Origin: Actinomycetes bacterium
GTDB lineage: Bacteria > Actinomycetota > Actinomycetes > S36-B12 > UBA5976
Reading direction: 5' to 3'
Assembly (NCBI GenBank): GCA_021784375.1
Contig: JAJXSV010000003.1
Location: 1 to 36,636, forward strand
Length of the DNA: 36,636 nt
A program made the position numbers and the translations under genes. Of this stretch, positions 9,455 to 17,927 are shown one piece after another (position 1 is the first letter of the stretch; the number at the start of each line of letters is the position of its first letter). The notes below the pieces were generated by a model. It saw only the letters and a program-made list of their open reading frames with translations, was not told the origin of the DNA and did not search any database.

Positions 9455-9461
9455 GCTCCCC

Positions 9462-10805
9462 ATGACTCCTCGCATTGGCGGCCCTTCGCTGCCCCAGAAG
9501 CGGGAATTGGTCACTGCCATTCCCGGTCCGAAGTCCGTTGAACTCATGAAGCGTCGCCGCGCCGCGGTGAGCGCGGGTGTTGGTGGCACCATGCCGGTGT
9601 TCGCCGCCGCAGCAGGTGGAGGCGTCATCGTCGACATCGACGGCAATTCCTTCATCGACCTGGGGGCCGGCATCGCCGTCACCAACATCGGCAACGCGTC
9701 ACCGCATGTCGTGAAGGCCGTGCAGGATCAGGTTGCCGCATTCACCCACACCTGCTTCACCGTCACGCCCTACGAGTCGTACGTGCAGGTGTGCGAGGAG
9801 CTCAACCGCCTGACGCCGGGCGACCACGAGAAGCGATCGGCCCTGTTCAACTCGGGTGCGGAGGCCATCGAGAACGCCGTGAAGATCGCCCGCGCGTTCA
9901 CGCGCCGCCAGAAGATCGTGGTGTTCGAGCACGCGTACCACGGCCGCACCAACCTCACCATGGCATTGACCGCGAAGGACATGCCGTACAAGCACAACTT
10001 CGGGCCCTTCGCGTCCGAGGTGTACCGAGTGCCCATGTCGTACCCGTACCGCGACGGTGGCCGCTCGGGACTGGAGGCGGCCAAGGCCGCGATCCTGCGC
10101 ATCGACAAGGAGTGCGGGGCGGACACCGTCGCCGCCATCCTCGTCGAACCCATCCTCGGCGAGGGTGGCTTCATCGTTCCTGCCGACGGCTTCCTGCCCG
10201 CCATCCTCGAGTACGCCAAGGCCAACGGCATCGTCTTCATCGCTGACGAGATCCAGACCGGCTTCGCGCGCACCGGCGCCTGGTTCGCCTGCAACCACGA
10301 GGGCATCGTCCCCGACCTCATCACGACCGCCAAGGGCATCGCAGGCGGCCTGCCGCTGTCCGCGGTCACCGGGCGGGCCGAGATCATGGACGGGGTGCAC
10401 GCGGGGGGCCTTGGCGGCACCTACGGCGGCAATCCGATCGCCTGTGCCGCGGCGCTCGCCTCCATCCAGACCATGGAGGAGATGGATGCCGTGTCGATGT
10501 ACAAGAACATCGAGGCCATCATGTGGTCGCGCCTCGAGGCCATGCAGCGCGATCACGCCACGATCGGCGACATCCGCGGCCGCGGAGGCATGATCGCCAT
10601 CGAGTTCGTGAAGCCCGGATCCGATGAGCCGGATGCCGCGCGTTGCGGCAAGGTCGCCGCGCACTGCCACCAGAACGGCGTGCTCGTGCTCACCGCAGGC
10701 ACGTACGGCAACGTCGTGCGCTTCCTCCCCCCGGCCTCCATCAGCGATGAACTGCTGCGCGAGGCACTCGACGTCCTCGAGCAGGCGCTCGTCGCCACTG
10801 CCTGA
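9462..10805 (+). CDS. gabT: 4-Aminobutyrate (omega-amino acid) aminotransferase
   Basis: A 447-residue PLP-dependent class III aminotransferase. GabT-specific stretches are IPGPKS near the N-terminus, DLGAGIAVTNIGN, NSGAEAIENAVKIAR and FEHAYHGRTNLTMALTAK. The cofactor aspartate lies in IADEIQTGFARTG, and the Schiff-base lysine is Lys291 in TTAKGIAGGLPLSAVTG. It transfers the amino group of GABA to 2-oxoglutarate, giving succinate semialdehyde; homologues also accept 5-aminovalerate. The start was set at the ATG at 9462 because the open frame upstream overlaps dxr antisense and is not GabT-like. gabD follows 113 bases downstream on the same strand and supplies the next step. Confidence 0.93.
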   Translation: MTPRIGGPSLPQKRELVTAIPGPKSVELMKRRRAAVSAGVGGTMPVFAAAAGGGVIVDIDGNSFIDLGAGIAVTNIGNASPHVVKAVQDQVAAFTHTCFTVTPYESYVQVCEELNRLTPGDHEKRSALFNSGAEAIENAVKIARAFTRRQKIVVFEHAYHGRTNLTMALTAKDMPYKHNFGPFASEVYRVPMSYPYRDGGRSGLEAAKAAILRIDKECGADTVAAILVEPILGEGGFIVPADGFLPAILEYAKANGIVFIADEIQTGFARTGAWFACNHEGIVPDLITTAKGIAGGLPLSAVTGRAEIMDGVHAGGLGGTYGGNPIACAAALASIQTMEEMDAVSMYKNIEAIMWSRLEAMQRDHATIGDIRGRGGMIAIEFVKPGSDEPDAARCGKVAAHCHQNGVLVLTAGTYGNVVRFLPPASISDELLREALDVLEQALVATA

Positions 10806-10813
10806 GCATCGCG

Positions 10814-10843
10814 CGTGAGCCCTCGCATCGACGGGGGCTCACG
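10814..10843 (+). other. Intercistronic hairpin between gabT and gabD
   Basis: Arms 10814-10822 and 10835-10843 are perfectly complementary (core GTGAGCCC / GGGCTCAC), with a 12-base loop, just after the gabT stop. There is no U-tract, so it is more likely an mRNA 3'-end stabiliser, a processing site or a weak attenuator than a full terminator. It would set unequal gabT and gabD levels. Confidence 0.5.
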
Positions 10844-10918
10844 GCCGACGGGAAACTCCCAGCACGACCAAACCAGCCATATGCCGCAACAGCGGCCGCA
10901 ACCAGAAGAGGATGGGCA

Positions 10919-12259
10919 ATGAGCAAGTACGCAGTCATCGATCCTGCAACCGGGGTGGTCGTGCAGTCCTATCCGACCGCCACTGATGAGCAGGTTTGGG
11001 AAGCGTTGAGGACGGCAGATGCTGCGCAGAAGGAGTGGACCAAGCGCTCCATCGCGGAACGCGCTGCCGTCGTGCGACGCGTGGGCGCGATCCACACGGA
11101 ACGCGCGGCTCAACTGGCCGCCGTCATGGTGCGCGAGATGGGCAAGCCGCTGGCCGAAGCCATCATGGAAGCGGAGTTCTCGGGCGCGATCTACGAGTAC
11201 TACGCCGACCACGCCGAGGAGCTGCTGGCCGACAAGCCGATCGAGGTCGTGTGGGGCACCGGCACCGCTGTCATGCGCCCGTCGTCGATCGGCGTGATCC
11301 TCGGCATCATGCCCTGGAACTTCCCCGCCTACCAGGTCGCGCGCTTCGCGGGTCCGAACCTGGTGGCAGGCAACACGGTGCTGCTCAAGCACGCGTCGCA
11401 GTGCCCCGAGTCCGCGGCCTGGATCGAGGCGGCGTTCCGCGAGGCCGGTGCCCCGGTCGGTGCCTATGTGAACATGTACGCGACGGCCCAGCAGATCGCT
11501 GAACTCATCGCCGACCCCGCGCTTCGTGGCGTGTCGCTGACCGGCTCCGAACGTGCAGGTGCGGCAGTGGCGGAGGTGGCAGGGCGCAACCTCAAGAAGT
11601 GCGTGCTGGAGCTCGGTGGCTCGGACCCGTTCATTCTCCTGAGCACCGACGACCTCGACGCCGCCGTCGCTGCCGCGGTATCGGCGCGCGCCGACAACGT
11701 GGGACAGGCCTGCAACGCCGGCAAGCGCATGATCGTCATCGCGGACCTCTACGACGCCTTCCTCGAGAAGTTCACCGCGAAGATGATGGAGCGCGACGCC
11801 AGCAGCCCCCTGTCGTCCGAGTCCGCTGCCGCTGACCTCTCCAAGCAGGTCCAGCGGGCTGTCGCCGGAGGCGCAAGCCTGGTCCAGGCGGCGGAGCCCA
11901 AGGGGGCGTTCTTCCCGCCCGCGGTGCTCACCGGTCTCACGCCCGACAACGCCGTGTACTACGAGGAGCTGTTCGGCCCCGTGGCGCAGGTCTACCGGGC
12001 TGCCGATGAGGCGGACGCCATCCGCATCGCGAACGACACACCGTTCGGCCTGGGCTCGTACGTGTTCACGACGGACCCGGAGCAGGCGCAACGGGTGGCG
12101 AATGCGCTGGACACCGGCATGGTCTACGTCAACGGCGTCGGCATGGACGCGCCGGAACTCCCCTTCGGCGGCACCAAGCGCTCCGGCTTCGGCCGCGAAC
12201 TGGGCACGCTGGGCATCGAGGAGTTCCTGAACAAGAAGCTCATCCGCATCAACGGCTGA
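10919..12259 (+). CDS. gabD: NAD(P)-dependent succinate-semialdehyde dehydrogenase family
   Basis: A 446-residue aldehyde dehydrogenase. Catalytic Cys265 lies in NVGQACNAGKR, general-base Glu231 in LELGGSDPF, and the cofactor region in IMPWNFPAYQVAR and SLTGSERAGAAVAEVAGRNLKK. The length fits the short GabD1/Sad-like group (about 450-460) rather than the 480-residue E. coli GabD. It oxidises succinate semialdehyde from GabT to succinate. Glutarate semialdehyde, and possibly 4-aminobutanal, are plausible second substrates, since no other aldehyde dehydrogenase lies in the block. A GAGGA ribosome site precedes the ATG. It converges on speB with only 13 bases between the stops. Confidence 0.88.
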   Translation: MSKYAVIDPATGVVVQSYPTATDEQVWEALRTADAAQKEWTKRSIAERAAVVRRVGAIHTERAAQLAAVMVREMGKPLAEAIMEAEFSGAIYEYYADHAEELLADKPIEVVWGTGTAVMRPSSIGVILGIMPWNFPAYQVARFAGPNLVAGNTVLLKHASQCPESAAWIEAAFREAGAPVGAYVNMYATAQQIAELIADPALRGVSLTGSERAGAAVAEVAGRNLKKCVLELGGSDPFILLSTDDLDAAVAAAVSARADNVGQACNAGKRMIVIADLYDAFLEKFTAKMMERDASSPLSSESAAADLSKQVQRAVAGGASLVQAAEPKGAFFPPAVLTGLTPDNAVYYEELFGPVAQVYRAADEADAIRIANDTPFGLGSYVFTTDPEQAQRVANALDTGMVYVNGVGMDAPELPFGGTKRSGFGRELGTLGIEEFLNKKLIRING

Positions 12260-12272
12260 ACACAGCGCGCAG

Positions 12273-13283
12273 TCAGCGATCGAGCAGCGGGCGCGTCGGA
12301 TCCCAAGCGGTTCCGGCGCGCTCGTCCTTTCTGCGCCGCGCGATGCCCGAGAGCACCTCGAGGCACACGCGATTCGCGAGCAGCACGGTGATGTCGGCAT
12401 GGTCGTATCCGGGGGCCACCTCGACGATGTCCACGCCGAGCAGCGGCACTTCGTAGGCGATGCGACGCACCGCGTCGAGCAACTGACGAGACGTGAGCCC
12501 GCCCGGTTCCGGCGTTCCGGTTCCCGGGGCGTGACCGGGATCCACCACGTCGACGTCGACCGAAAGGAAGATGCCGTCACAGTCATCAAGCGCGATGTGG
12601 AGCGCCTCCGTGAGGCACTCGTCGAAACCACGCGCGGTGATCTCCGTCATCTCGTATGAGCGCATGCGCTGCTCGGCCATCCAGTCCAGCGTCTCGGGTT
12701 CCGGCCAGTAGCCGCGCAGCCCCAACTGCAGGAAGCGATCTCCACGTACCGCACCCGACTCGATGAGTTGGCGCATGGGGTGGCCGTGGCCGATCAGCGA
12801 GCCGAAGGTGATGGTGCCCGTGTCGGCGTGGGCATCGAAGTGGATGAGTCCGATGCGGCCCCAACCGTGCGCCCGGGCAACCCCGGTGGCGTCGGGCCAG
12901 GTGATCGTGTGGTCACCGCCGAGCACCAGGGGGATCGCCCCTGTGCGCGCCACGCGTTCGATGACGACCTCGAGCGCCGCGCACGCCGTGGCAGCGTCCC
13001 CGGAGAACATCTCGACGTCACCGCCGTCGACGACACGCAGGTCCCTGAGTCCGTCCACCCGCATGGCCAGCGACGGACGCGAGCCGTCGTGCGGCAGGTA
13101 GTCGGTGCCGCGAATGGCGCCGGGGCCGAAGCGGGCCCCCGCGCGGAACGAGGTTCCGCCGTCGAAGGGCGCACCCACGATCACGACATCCGCATCGTCG
13201 AAGGTGGACGGGTCCTCGAGGTCGCATGGTGCGACGCCGAGGAAGGTGATGTCCGGACCGAACTGTGCGCCGTAGCGAGTCAT
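12273..13283 (-). CDS. speB: Agmatinase-family ureohydrolase (agmatinase or guanidinobutyrase)
   Basis: A 336-residue arginase/agmatinase-fold enzyme with a complete binuclear Mn site: His125 (LGGDH), Asp150, His152 and Asp154 (FDAHADT), and Asp243 and Asp245 (SVDVDVVDPGHAPGTGTPEPGG). Such enzymes hydrolyse agmatine to putrescine plus urea, or 4-guanidinobutyrate to GABA plus urea; both would feed this locus. The loop that is usually HGT in agmatinases reads GHGHPMRQL here (His168 in place of Thr), so the substrate is left open. The ATG at 13283 lies four bases after the potC stop; ten further codons upstream overlap potC and are unlikely. It is the last gene of the potD-A-B-C-speB operon. 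Confidence 0.85.
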   Translation of the reverse strand: MTRYGAQFGPDITFLGVAPCDLEDPSTFDDADVVIVGAPFDGGTSFRAGARFGPGAIRGTDYLPHDGSRPSLAMRVDGLRDLRVVDGGDVEMFSGDAATACAALEVVIERVARTGAIPLVLGGDHTITWPDATGVARAHGWGRIGLIHFDAHADTGTITFGSLIGHGHPMRQLIESGAVRGDRFLQLGLRGYWPEPETLDWMAEQRMRSYEMTEITARGFDECLTEALHIALDDCDGIFLSVDVDVVDPGHAPGTGTPEPGGLTSRQLLDAVRRIAYEVPLLGVDIVEVAPGYDHADITVLLANRVCLEVLSGIARRRKDERAGTAWDPTRPLLDR

Positions 13284-13287
13284 GCGT

Positions 13288-14127
13288 TCACGCCTTCCTG
13301 CGCGCCTTGCCAACGACCTGGGCTGCGATCACGATGGCGAGTGAGCCGAAGAACATGATGGAGCCGATGACGTTGACCTGCGGCGGGATGCCGCGCTGCG
13401 CCGCCCCCCAAACGTACATGGGGAAGGTGACGACCGTGCCACTGTTGAAGTTGGTGATGATGTAGTCGTCGAACGACAGCGAGAACGAGAGCAGCGCCGC
13501 TGCGGCGATCCCCGGCGCCACCAGCGGCAGGGTGACGTAGCGGAAGGTGGCGCGCTCGTTGGCGTAGAGGTCGGCCGCAGCCTCCTCGAGCCGCGGGTCC
13601 ATGCCCTGCAACCGTGACTTCACCGTGACCACGACGAACGAGATGCAGAACATCACATGGGCGATGGCGATGGTGACGACACCGAGCGGCAGGCCCATGT
13701 TGAGGAAGAGCGCGAGCAGCGAGGCGCCGAGCACGACCTCCGGCGTGGCCATGGGCAGGAAGATGAGCAGGTTCGTCGACGAACGCCCGATGAAGCGATA
13801 GCGCACCAGCGCGAACGCGATCAGCGTGCCCAGGATGGTGGCGCCGATGGTGGCGACCAGGGCTATGCGCAGTGAGATGCCGAGCGCCGTCATGATCGTG
13901 GGATCGCGGTTGATGTGGGTCCAGGCGTCGAAGGAGAAGGTGTTCCAGGTGCTGTTCTGCCGACCGACGGGCTTGTTGAACGAGAAGGCGAAGAGGACTG
14001 CGATGGGCGTGAACAGGTAGAGCAGGGCGAGGATGCCGTAGGCGGCGATGACGTGGGAGCGGATCCATCGCGAGGTGCGCAGCCAGGCGCTCGGCCGGTA
14101 TCGCTGGGTCGGTGCTGGGGCGGCCAT
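13288..14127 (-). CDS. potC: Spermidine/putrescine-type ABC transporter permease
   Basis: A 279-residue inner-membrane permease with about six spans, and the cytoplasmic EAA loop EEAAADLYANERATFRYVTLPLV near residues 175-197 that contacts the ATPase. SFSFDDY-like sequence (LSFSLSFDDYIITNF) is typical of PotC/PotI. It forms the import channel with PotB. The ATG shares one base with the potB stop (TGATG), so translation is coupled. The substrate class (polyamine) is inferred from family and neighbours; related systems also import other cationic or zwitterionic compounds. Confidence 0.88.
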   Translation of the reverse strand: MAAPAPTQRYRPSAWLRTSRWIRSHVIAAYGILALLYLFTPIAVLFAFSFNKPVGRQNSTWNTFSFDAWTHINRDPTIMTALGISLRIALVATIGATILGTLIAFALVRYRFIGRSSTNLLIFLPMATPEVVLGASLLALFLNMGLPLGVVTIAIAHVMFCISFVVVTVKSRLQGMDPRLEEAAADLYANERATFRYVTLPLVAPGIAAAALLSFSLSFDDYIITNFNSGTVVTFPMYVWGAAQRGIPPQVNVIGSIMFFGSLAIVIAAQVVGKARRKA

Positions 14128-15026
14128 CAGAGCAGCTCCTCGGTTCCGGCGCGACGCACGTAGACGGTGACCACCACGAGGATGGTGACGAGCAGCACGA
14201 ACGACATCGCAGCGGCCGTCGGGTAGTCCCGGATCTGGATGAACTGGGAATCGATGACGTTGCCGATCATCCGGTCGGTGGGCCCGCCGAGCAGTTGTGC
14301 GTTGATGTAGTCACCGGCGGCCGGGATGAACGTGAGCAGGGTTCCCGCGACCACGCCGGGCATCGAGAGGGGAACGGTCACCTTGAGGAATCCGGTGAAG
14401 GGCTTCGAGTAGAGGTCGCCTGCCGCCTCGATCAGACGGGCATCGATCTTCTCGAGTGAGGCGTACAGCGGAAGCGTCATGAAGGGCAGGAAGTTGTAGG
14501 TGAGGCCCGCGACCACGGCGATCGGTGTCGCGATGATGCGGTGATCCGGCAGCAGGCCGAGGTGGTTGATCACCTGGGTGACGAAGCCGTCATCAGCGAG
14601 GATCGTGCGCCAGGCATAGGTGCGGATGAGGAACGACGCGAAGAAGGGCGCCACCACGAGCACCAGCAGGAAGTTCTTGAAGCGGCCCGAACGGAAGGCG
14701 ATGAAGTAGGCCAAGGGGTAGGCGATGACGAGTGCGAAGACCGTCGCCATCGCTGCGAACTCGAAGGAGCGCACGTACTGCTCGAAGTACGCCTGCATGG
14801 CGTTCGAGTAGTTGCCCGAGTTGAAGCCCAGGGCGAACCCCGCATCCGGGTTGCCCGGCTGCTTCGCCACCATCAGCGAGGTCTGGGCCAGGGAGAACAG
14901 CGGGACGAGGAAGAACACGGCAAGCCAGGCGAGGCCCGGGATCAGCAGCAGGTACGGCGTCGACCGACGTCGACCGACCCTTGCCTGCTCGAACTTGGCC
15001 CCACCGCTGGGGAGGACGGCGACCAT
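14127..15026 (-). CDS. potB: Spermidine/putrescine-type ABC transporter permease
   Basis: A 299-residue permease of the PotB/PotH group: an N-terminal span (PYLLLIPGLAWLAVFFLVPLF), a long periplasmic segment, then the transport core with FLIRTYAWRTIL and the EAA loop IEAAGDLYSKPFTGFLKVTVPLSMPG. The motif VIAYPLAYFIAFRSGRFKN is characteristic of the family. The start was set at the ATG at 15026, two bases from the potA stop; the open frame continues 23 codons into potA without similarity. It partners PotC and the PotA ATPase. Confidence 0.88.
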   Translation of the reverse strand: MVAVLPSGGAKFEQARVGRRRSTPYLLLIPGLAWLAVFFLVPLFSLAQTSLMVAKQPGNPDAGFALGFNSGNYSNAMQAYFEQYVRSFEFAAMATVFALVIAYPLAYFIAFRSGRFKNFLLVLVVAPFFASFLIRTYAWRTILADDGFVTQVINHLGLLPDHRIIATPIAVVAGLTYNFLPFMTLPLYASLEKIDARLIEAAGDLYSKPFTGFLKVTVPLSMPGVVAGTLLTFIPAAGDYINAQLLGGPTDRMIGNVIDSQFIQIRDYPTAAAMSFVLLVTILVVVTVYVRRAGTEELL

Positions 15027-15027
15027 G

Positions 15028-16182
15028 TCACTCTTCCCCGGCGTCCGCGGCCTCGACGGCCAGCTCGTTGCCCGCGTCGAGGTCGTCATCGCCATCGAGC
15101 CCGAATGTGAATCCGTACTCCCAGACCAGTTCGATGTTCTCGCCGGTCCTCACCTCGGGCGCCCCCTCGTCATTGAGCTCGAAGCAGGTGACGGGTCGAT
15201 CCGGGTCCCACGGAGTCTCCACGGTGTACTGCGTGGCGACGCCCGTGAAGGAGACGTCGAGCACCGTGCCGCGCACGCGGTTGACGTTCTGCTCGTCCTT
15301 GTACGCGATGCGCATCTTCTCGGGTCGCACACCGATGATGAGGCCCCCGCTGTCGTCAGCGGCGCGACTGGCGGGCAGGCGGACCTCGCCGCCCGGGACG
15401 CGGACCAGCAGGTCCGCTCCGTCACGTCCGCTGATCTGGCCGTGCACGAGGTTGCTCTGGCCCAGGAAGTTGGCGACGAAGGCCGTGCGGGGCAGGTCGT
15501 ACATGTCCGCCGGTGCACCCATCTGCTCGATGAGTCCAGCGTTCATCACCGCGATGGTGTCGGCCATGGTCATGGCTTCCTCCTGATCGTGCGTGACGTG
15601 GATGAACGTGGTGCCCACCTCCGACTGGATGCGCTTGAGCTCGATCTGCATCTGCCGACGGAGCTTGAGGTCGAGCGCGCCCAGCGGCTCGTCGAGCAAC
15701 AGCACCTCAGGGCGGTTCACCAGCGCGCGCGCGACCGCGACACGTTGCTGCTGGCCACCCGACAACTGCGAGGGCTTGCGACGGGCCAACGTCGTGAGCT
15801 CGACCAGCGCCAGCACGGCGTTGACCCGGGACTCGACCTCCGAGCCCTTCACGCCCTTGCGCCGCAGGCCGAAGGCGACGTTCTCGAAGATGTCGAGATG
15901 GGGGAACAAGGCATAGGACTGGAACACCGTGTTGATCGAGCGCTCATACGGTCGACGCGTGGTGATGTCTCGCTCACCGAGCAGAATCTGCCCCTCGGTG
16001 GGTGTCTCCAGGCCAGCGACCATGCGCAGGGTCGTGGTCTTCCCGCATCCGGACGGGCCCAGCAGGGCGAAGAATCCACCCCCCGGCACCGTGAGGCTGA
16101 GGTCGTCCACGGCGGTGAATGTCCCAAAGGCCTTCGTCACGTGGACGAGATGGAGGTCTTCGATGCGGCCCTGATCAGCCAA
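15028..16182 (-). CDS. potA: Polyamine-type ABC transporter ATP-binding protein
   Basis: A 384-residue importer ATPase with Walker A at residues 42-50 (GPSGCGKTT), Q-loop VFQSYALFPHLDIFENV, signature LSGGQQQRVAVARAL, Walker B LLLDEPLGALD and switch VTHDQEEAM. The C-terminal TOBE domain (from about 240) is followed by a short acidic tail, an uncommon addition. It uses a TTG start at 16182 with AGGGA seven bases upstream; no ATG is available before Walker A in a suitable position. It hydrolyses ATP to drive uptake through PotB and PotC. A strong hairpin separates it from potD upstream. Confidence 0.92.
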   Translation of the reverse strand: MADQGRIEDLHLVHVTKAFGTFTAVDDLSLTVPGGGFFALLGPSGCGKTTTLRMVAGLETPTEGQILLGERDITTRRPYERSINTVFQSYALFPHLDIFENVAFGLRRKGVKGSEVESRVNAVLALVELTTLARRKPSQLSGGQQQRVAVARALVNRPEVLLLDEPLGALDLKLRRQMQIELKRIQSEVGTTFIHVTHDQEEAMTMADTIAVMNAGLIEQMGAPADMYDLPRTAFVANFLGQSNLVHGQISGRDGADLLVRVPGGEVRLPASRAADDSGGLIIGVRPEKMRIAYKDEQNVNRVRGTVLDVSFTGVATQYTVETPWDPDRPVTCFELNDEGAPEVRTGENIELVWEYGFTFGLDGDDDLDAGNELAVEAADAGEE

Positions 16183-16223
16183 CGCTTATCCCTGCGCCTT
16201 TCGCGATTACGGTGGTGAACATG

Positions 16224-16254
16224 GTGGGAGCCGCACACCCTGTGCGGCTCCCAC
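16224..16254 (-). other. 14-bp perfect hairpin between potD and potA
   Basis: Arms 16224-16237 and 16241-16254 are exact reverse complements around a CCC loop. It lies between the potD stop and the potA TTG. On the transcribed strand no U-run follows, so it fits the well-known intercistronic structures that protect a binding-protein message and lower expression of the downstream membrane components. Confidence 0.65.
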
Positions 16255-16260
16255 GGTCGA

Positions 16261-17472
16261 TCAGGCTCCTGAGAGCTTGGCGAATTTCTGCGAATAACTG
16301 GCCTGCTGCGCGTCGTTCAGCGGCATGAACACCTGCACCTGTGCCAGCGTCTTCTGGTCGGGGAAGATCGCCGGGTTGTTCGTCTGCGTCGGATCGACCT
16401 TGGCCATGGCTGCCTGCGCTCCCTTGACCGGGGAGATGTACTGCACGTAGGCAGCCACGGTGGCCGCGACATCCGGCTGGTAGTAGAAGTTCATCCAGGC
16501 CTCGGCGTTCTTCTTGTGGGCTGCCAGCACCGGGATGAGCATGTTGTCGGTCCACAGCGTGCCGCCGGACTCCGGGATGTTGAAGCCGTAGGTGTTCGTG
16601 TCGTTCAGCATGTCGCCGGACCAGGCGATGGCGGCGATGACCTCACCCGAGGCCATCGCGGTCTTGTAGTCGTTACCCGTGACCTGTCGGATGGTGCCGT
16701 CGTCGATCTTCTTCTGCAGCATGTCGATGGCCGCCTGGAAGTCGGCATCCGTGAACTTGTCCGCTCGCTTGCCCATCGCCATCAGGGCGACACCGATCGT
16801 GTCCCGCATCTCCGAGAGGATGGTGATGCGGCCCTTGAGGCGGGGGTCCCAGAGCTCGTCCAGCGTCCTGAGCTCGGTCTTGCCCGTGGTCTTCAGCAGC
16901 AGCTTCTTGTTCCAGCCGAGCCCGGCGAAGCCCGACATCCACGGCATCGTGTACGCGCGCGTGGGATCGAAGGCGACGTTCATCCAGGTGTCGCCGATGT
17001 TCGAGTGGTTCGGGACGTTCGCGAGGTCGATGCGCTCGGCATAGCCCTTGCGGATCCACAGGTTCGCCATCCAGTCGGTGGCGGTGATGAGGTCGCGCCC
17101 GATCGGTTGGCCGTTCTCGAGCTGGGCACGGACCTTGGCGTAGAACTCGTTGTTGTCGTTGTAGTCCTCGTTGTAGTTCACGAGGATCCCGGTCTCGCGA
17201 TGGAAGCGGTCAAGCGTGGGACGGTGGCCCGCCTTGTCCACGTCGATGTAGTCGATCCACGTCGACCAGTTGACGATCTTCTCCTTGTCCGACAGGTCGG
17301 TGACGGTCGGTGCCGTCGACGCGGACTTGGAGGCCGTCGCACCACCGATGCCACCACCGCATGCCGCGGCCACGGCCCCCACGCCGGCCAACGCGCCGAA
17401 CTGCAGCACGCGGCGCCGGGACATCAACTTCACGAGGTGCGCAATGCGCGGGTCCTCAGGCTTCGACTGCAT
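16261..17472 (-). CDS. potD: Polyamine-type ABC transporter substrate-binding lipoprotein
   Basis: A 403-residue extracellular solute-binding protein of the PotD/PotF group. The N-terminus combines a twin-arginine motif (SRRRVLQF, residues 18-25) with a lipobox (AVAAAC, Cys38), indicating Tat export and lipid anchoring. The mature part has NWSTWIDYID, the E-T-G-I-x-V-x-Y-N-E-D-Y segment and LIPVLAAHKKNAEAWMNFYYQP, all typical of type-II periplasmic polyamine binders. It is the first gene of the operon, preceded by a strong GGAGG site and 455 bases of gene-free DNA shared with the divergent lrp operon. Polyamine specificity is an inference; the aspartate/tryptophan ligands were not checked by alignment. 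Confidence 0.88.
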   Translation of the reverse strand: MQSKPEDPRIAHLVKLMSRRRVLQFGALAGVGAVAAACGGGIGGATASKSASTAPTVTDLSDKEKIVNWSTWIDYIDVDKAGHRPTLDRFHRETGILVNYNEDYNDNNEFYAKVRAQLENGQPIGRDLITATDWMANLWIRKGYAERIDLANVPNHSNIGDTWMNVAFDPTRAYTMPWMSGFAGLGWNKKLLLKTTGKTELRTLDELWDPRLKGRITILSEMRDTIGVALMAMGKRADKFTDADFQAAIDMLQKKIDDGTIRQVTGNDYKTAMASGEVIAAIAWSGDMLNDTNTYGFNIPESGGTLWTDNMLIPVLAAHKKNAEAWMNFYYQPDVAATVAAYVQYISPVKGAQAAMAKVDPTQTNNPAIFPDQKTLAQVQVFMPLNDAQQASYSQKFAKLSGA

Positions 17473-17819
17473 GGAAGTTCCTCCTCCTCACGCTGCGCCG
17501 CGGTGGCGCCGCTCCCCAATTGCTCTTTGCATTCTGTCGCAAGCATGTGAACAAGGCATCACGACAGACGGTGCTTCGTCGCTCGTCGTTCGCCGTGCGT
17601 TGCCTGCTGCGCTTGCAGCCCCCGACCCCGCGAATGGACGGGGCACCGTCGTGGCGGGCGTGTGTGAATTCGCCGGGCGACATCGCGGTCGCCGCTGGGA
17701 TGCGGCTGCCGCCCCGGGTGGTGCGGAGGCAGCAGCGACCGCCGGTGCACCACCGATGCAGCCTCGCCCCAACATCATGTGCCTCCCTGAGGACTAAAGG
17801 CACAGTAGGCCGGGCGCTG

Positions 17820-17891
17820 CGGATTCGCTAGCACAGCACATGAAATGCGACGAAATCCTTTGTTTGCACGCCGAATGGCTACGGATTCGCT
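17820..17891 (+). repeat. Direct repeat pair CGGATTCGCT upstream of lrp (candidate Lrp sites)
   Basis: CGGATTCGCT occurs at 17820-17829 and again at 17882-17891, 62 bases apart, close to six helical turns. An inverted near-match CGAAATCC lies between them at 17850-17857. The downstream copy abuts the presumed -35 of lrp. Lrp/AsnC proteins bind phased sites and commonly autoregulate, so this arrangement is suitable for the adjacent regulator. Binding is inferred only. Confidence 0.4.
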
Positions 17892-17920
17892 TGCGAGCGG
17901 CAGTCCCGACCTGCGACACT
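17891..17920 (+). promoter_or_regulatory. Possible promoter of the lrp operon (leaderless)
   Basis: TTGCGA at 17891-17896 and GACACT at 17915-17920 are 18 bases apart; the second ends seven bases before the lrp ATG. No Shine-Dalgarno is present in between, which suits a leaderless transcript. Confidence 0.4.
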
Positions 17921-17927
17921 CAACAGC

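Larger units (their letters stand above)
17473..17927. other. Divergent intergenic region between potD and lrp
   Basis: This 455-base stretch has no convincing gene. The open frames crossing it have no ribosome site or family resemblance. It must hold both divergent promoters. On the lrp side there is a promoter-like pair and two direct repeats of CGGATTCGCT. On the potD side an AT-richer patch lies around 17520-17560, without a clear -35/-10. Short GC inverted repeats (for example GCTGC/GCAGC around 17610) look like background. Confidence 0.6.

Noticed and set aside
10553..12631. 692-codon minus-strand frame across gabD
   Set aside because: Antisense to gabD and out of frame with speB; no recognisable domain.
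17473..17927. Possible small genes in the potD-lrp spacer
   Set aside because: Open frames of 60-175 codons exist on both strands but none has a ribosome site, a sensible start or a protein-like composition.
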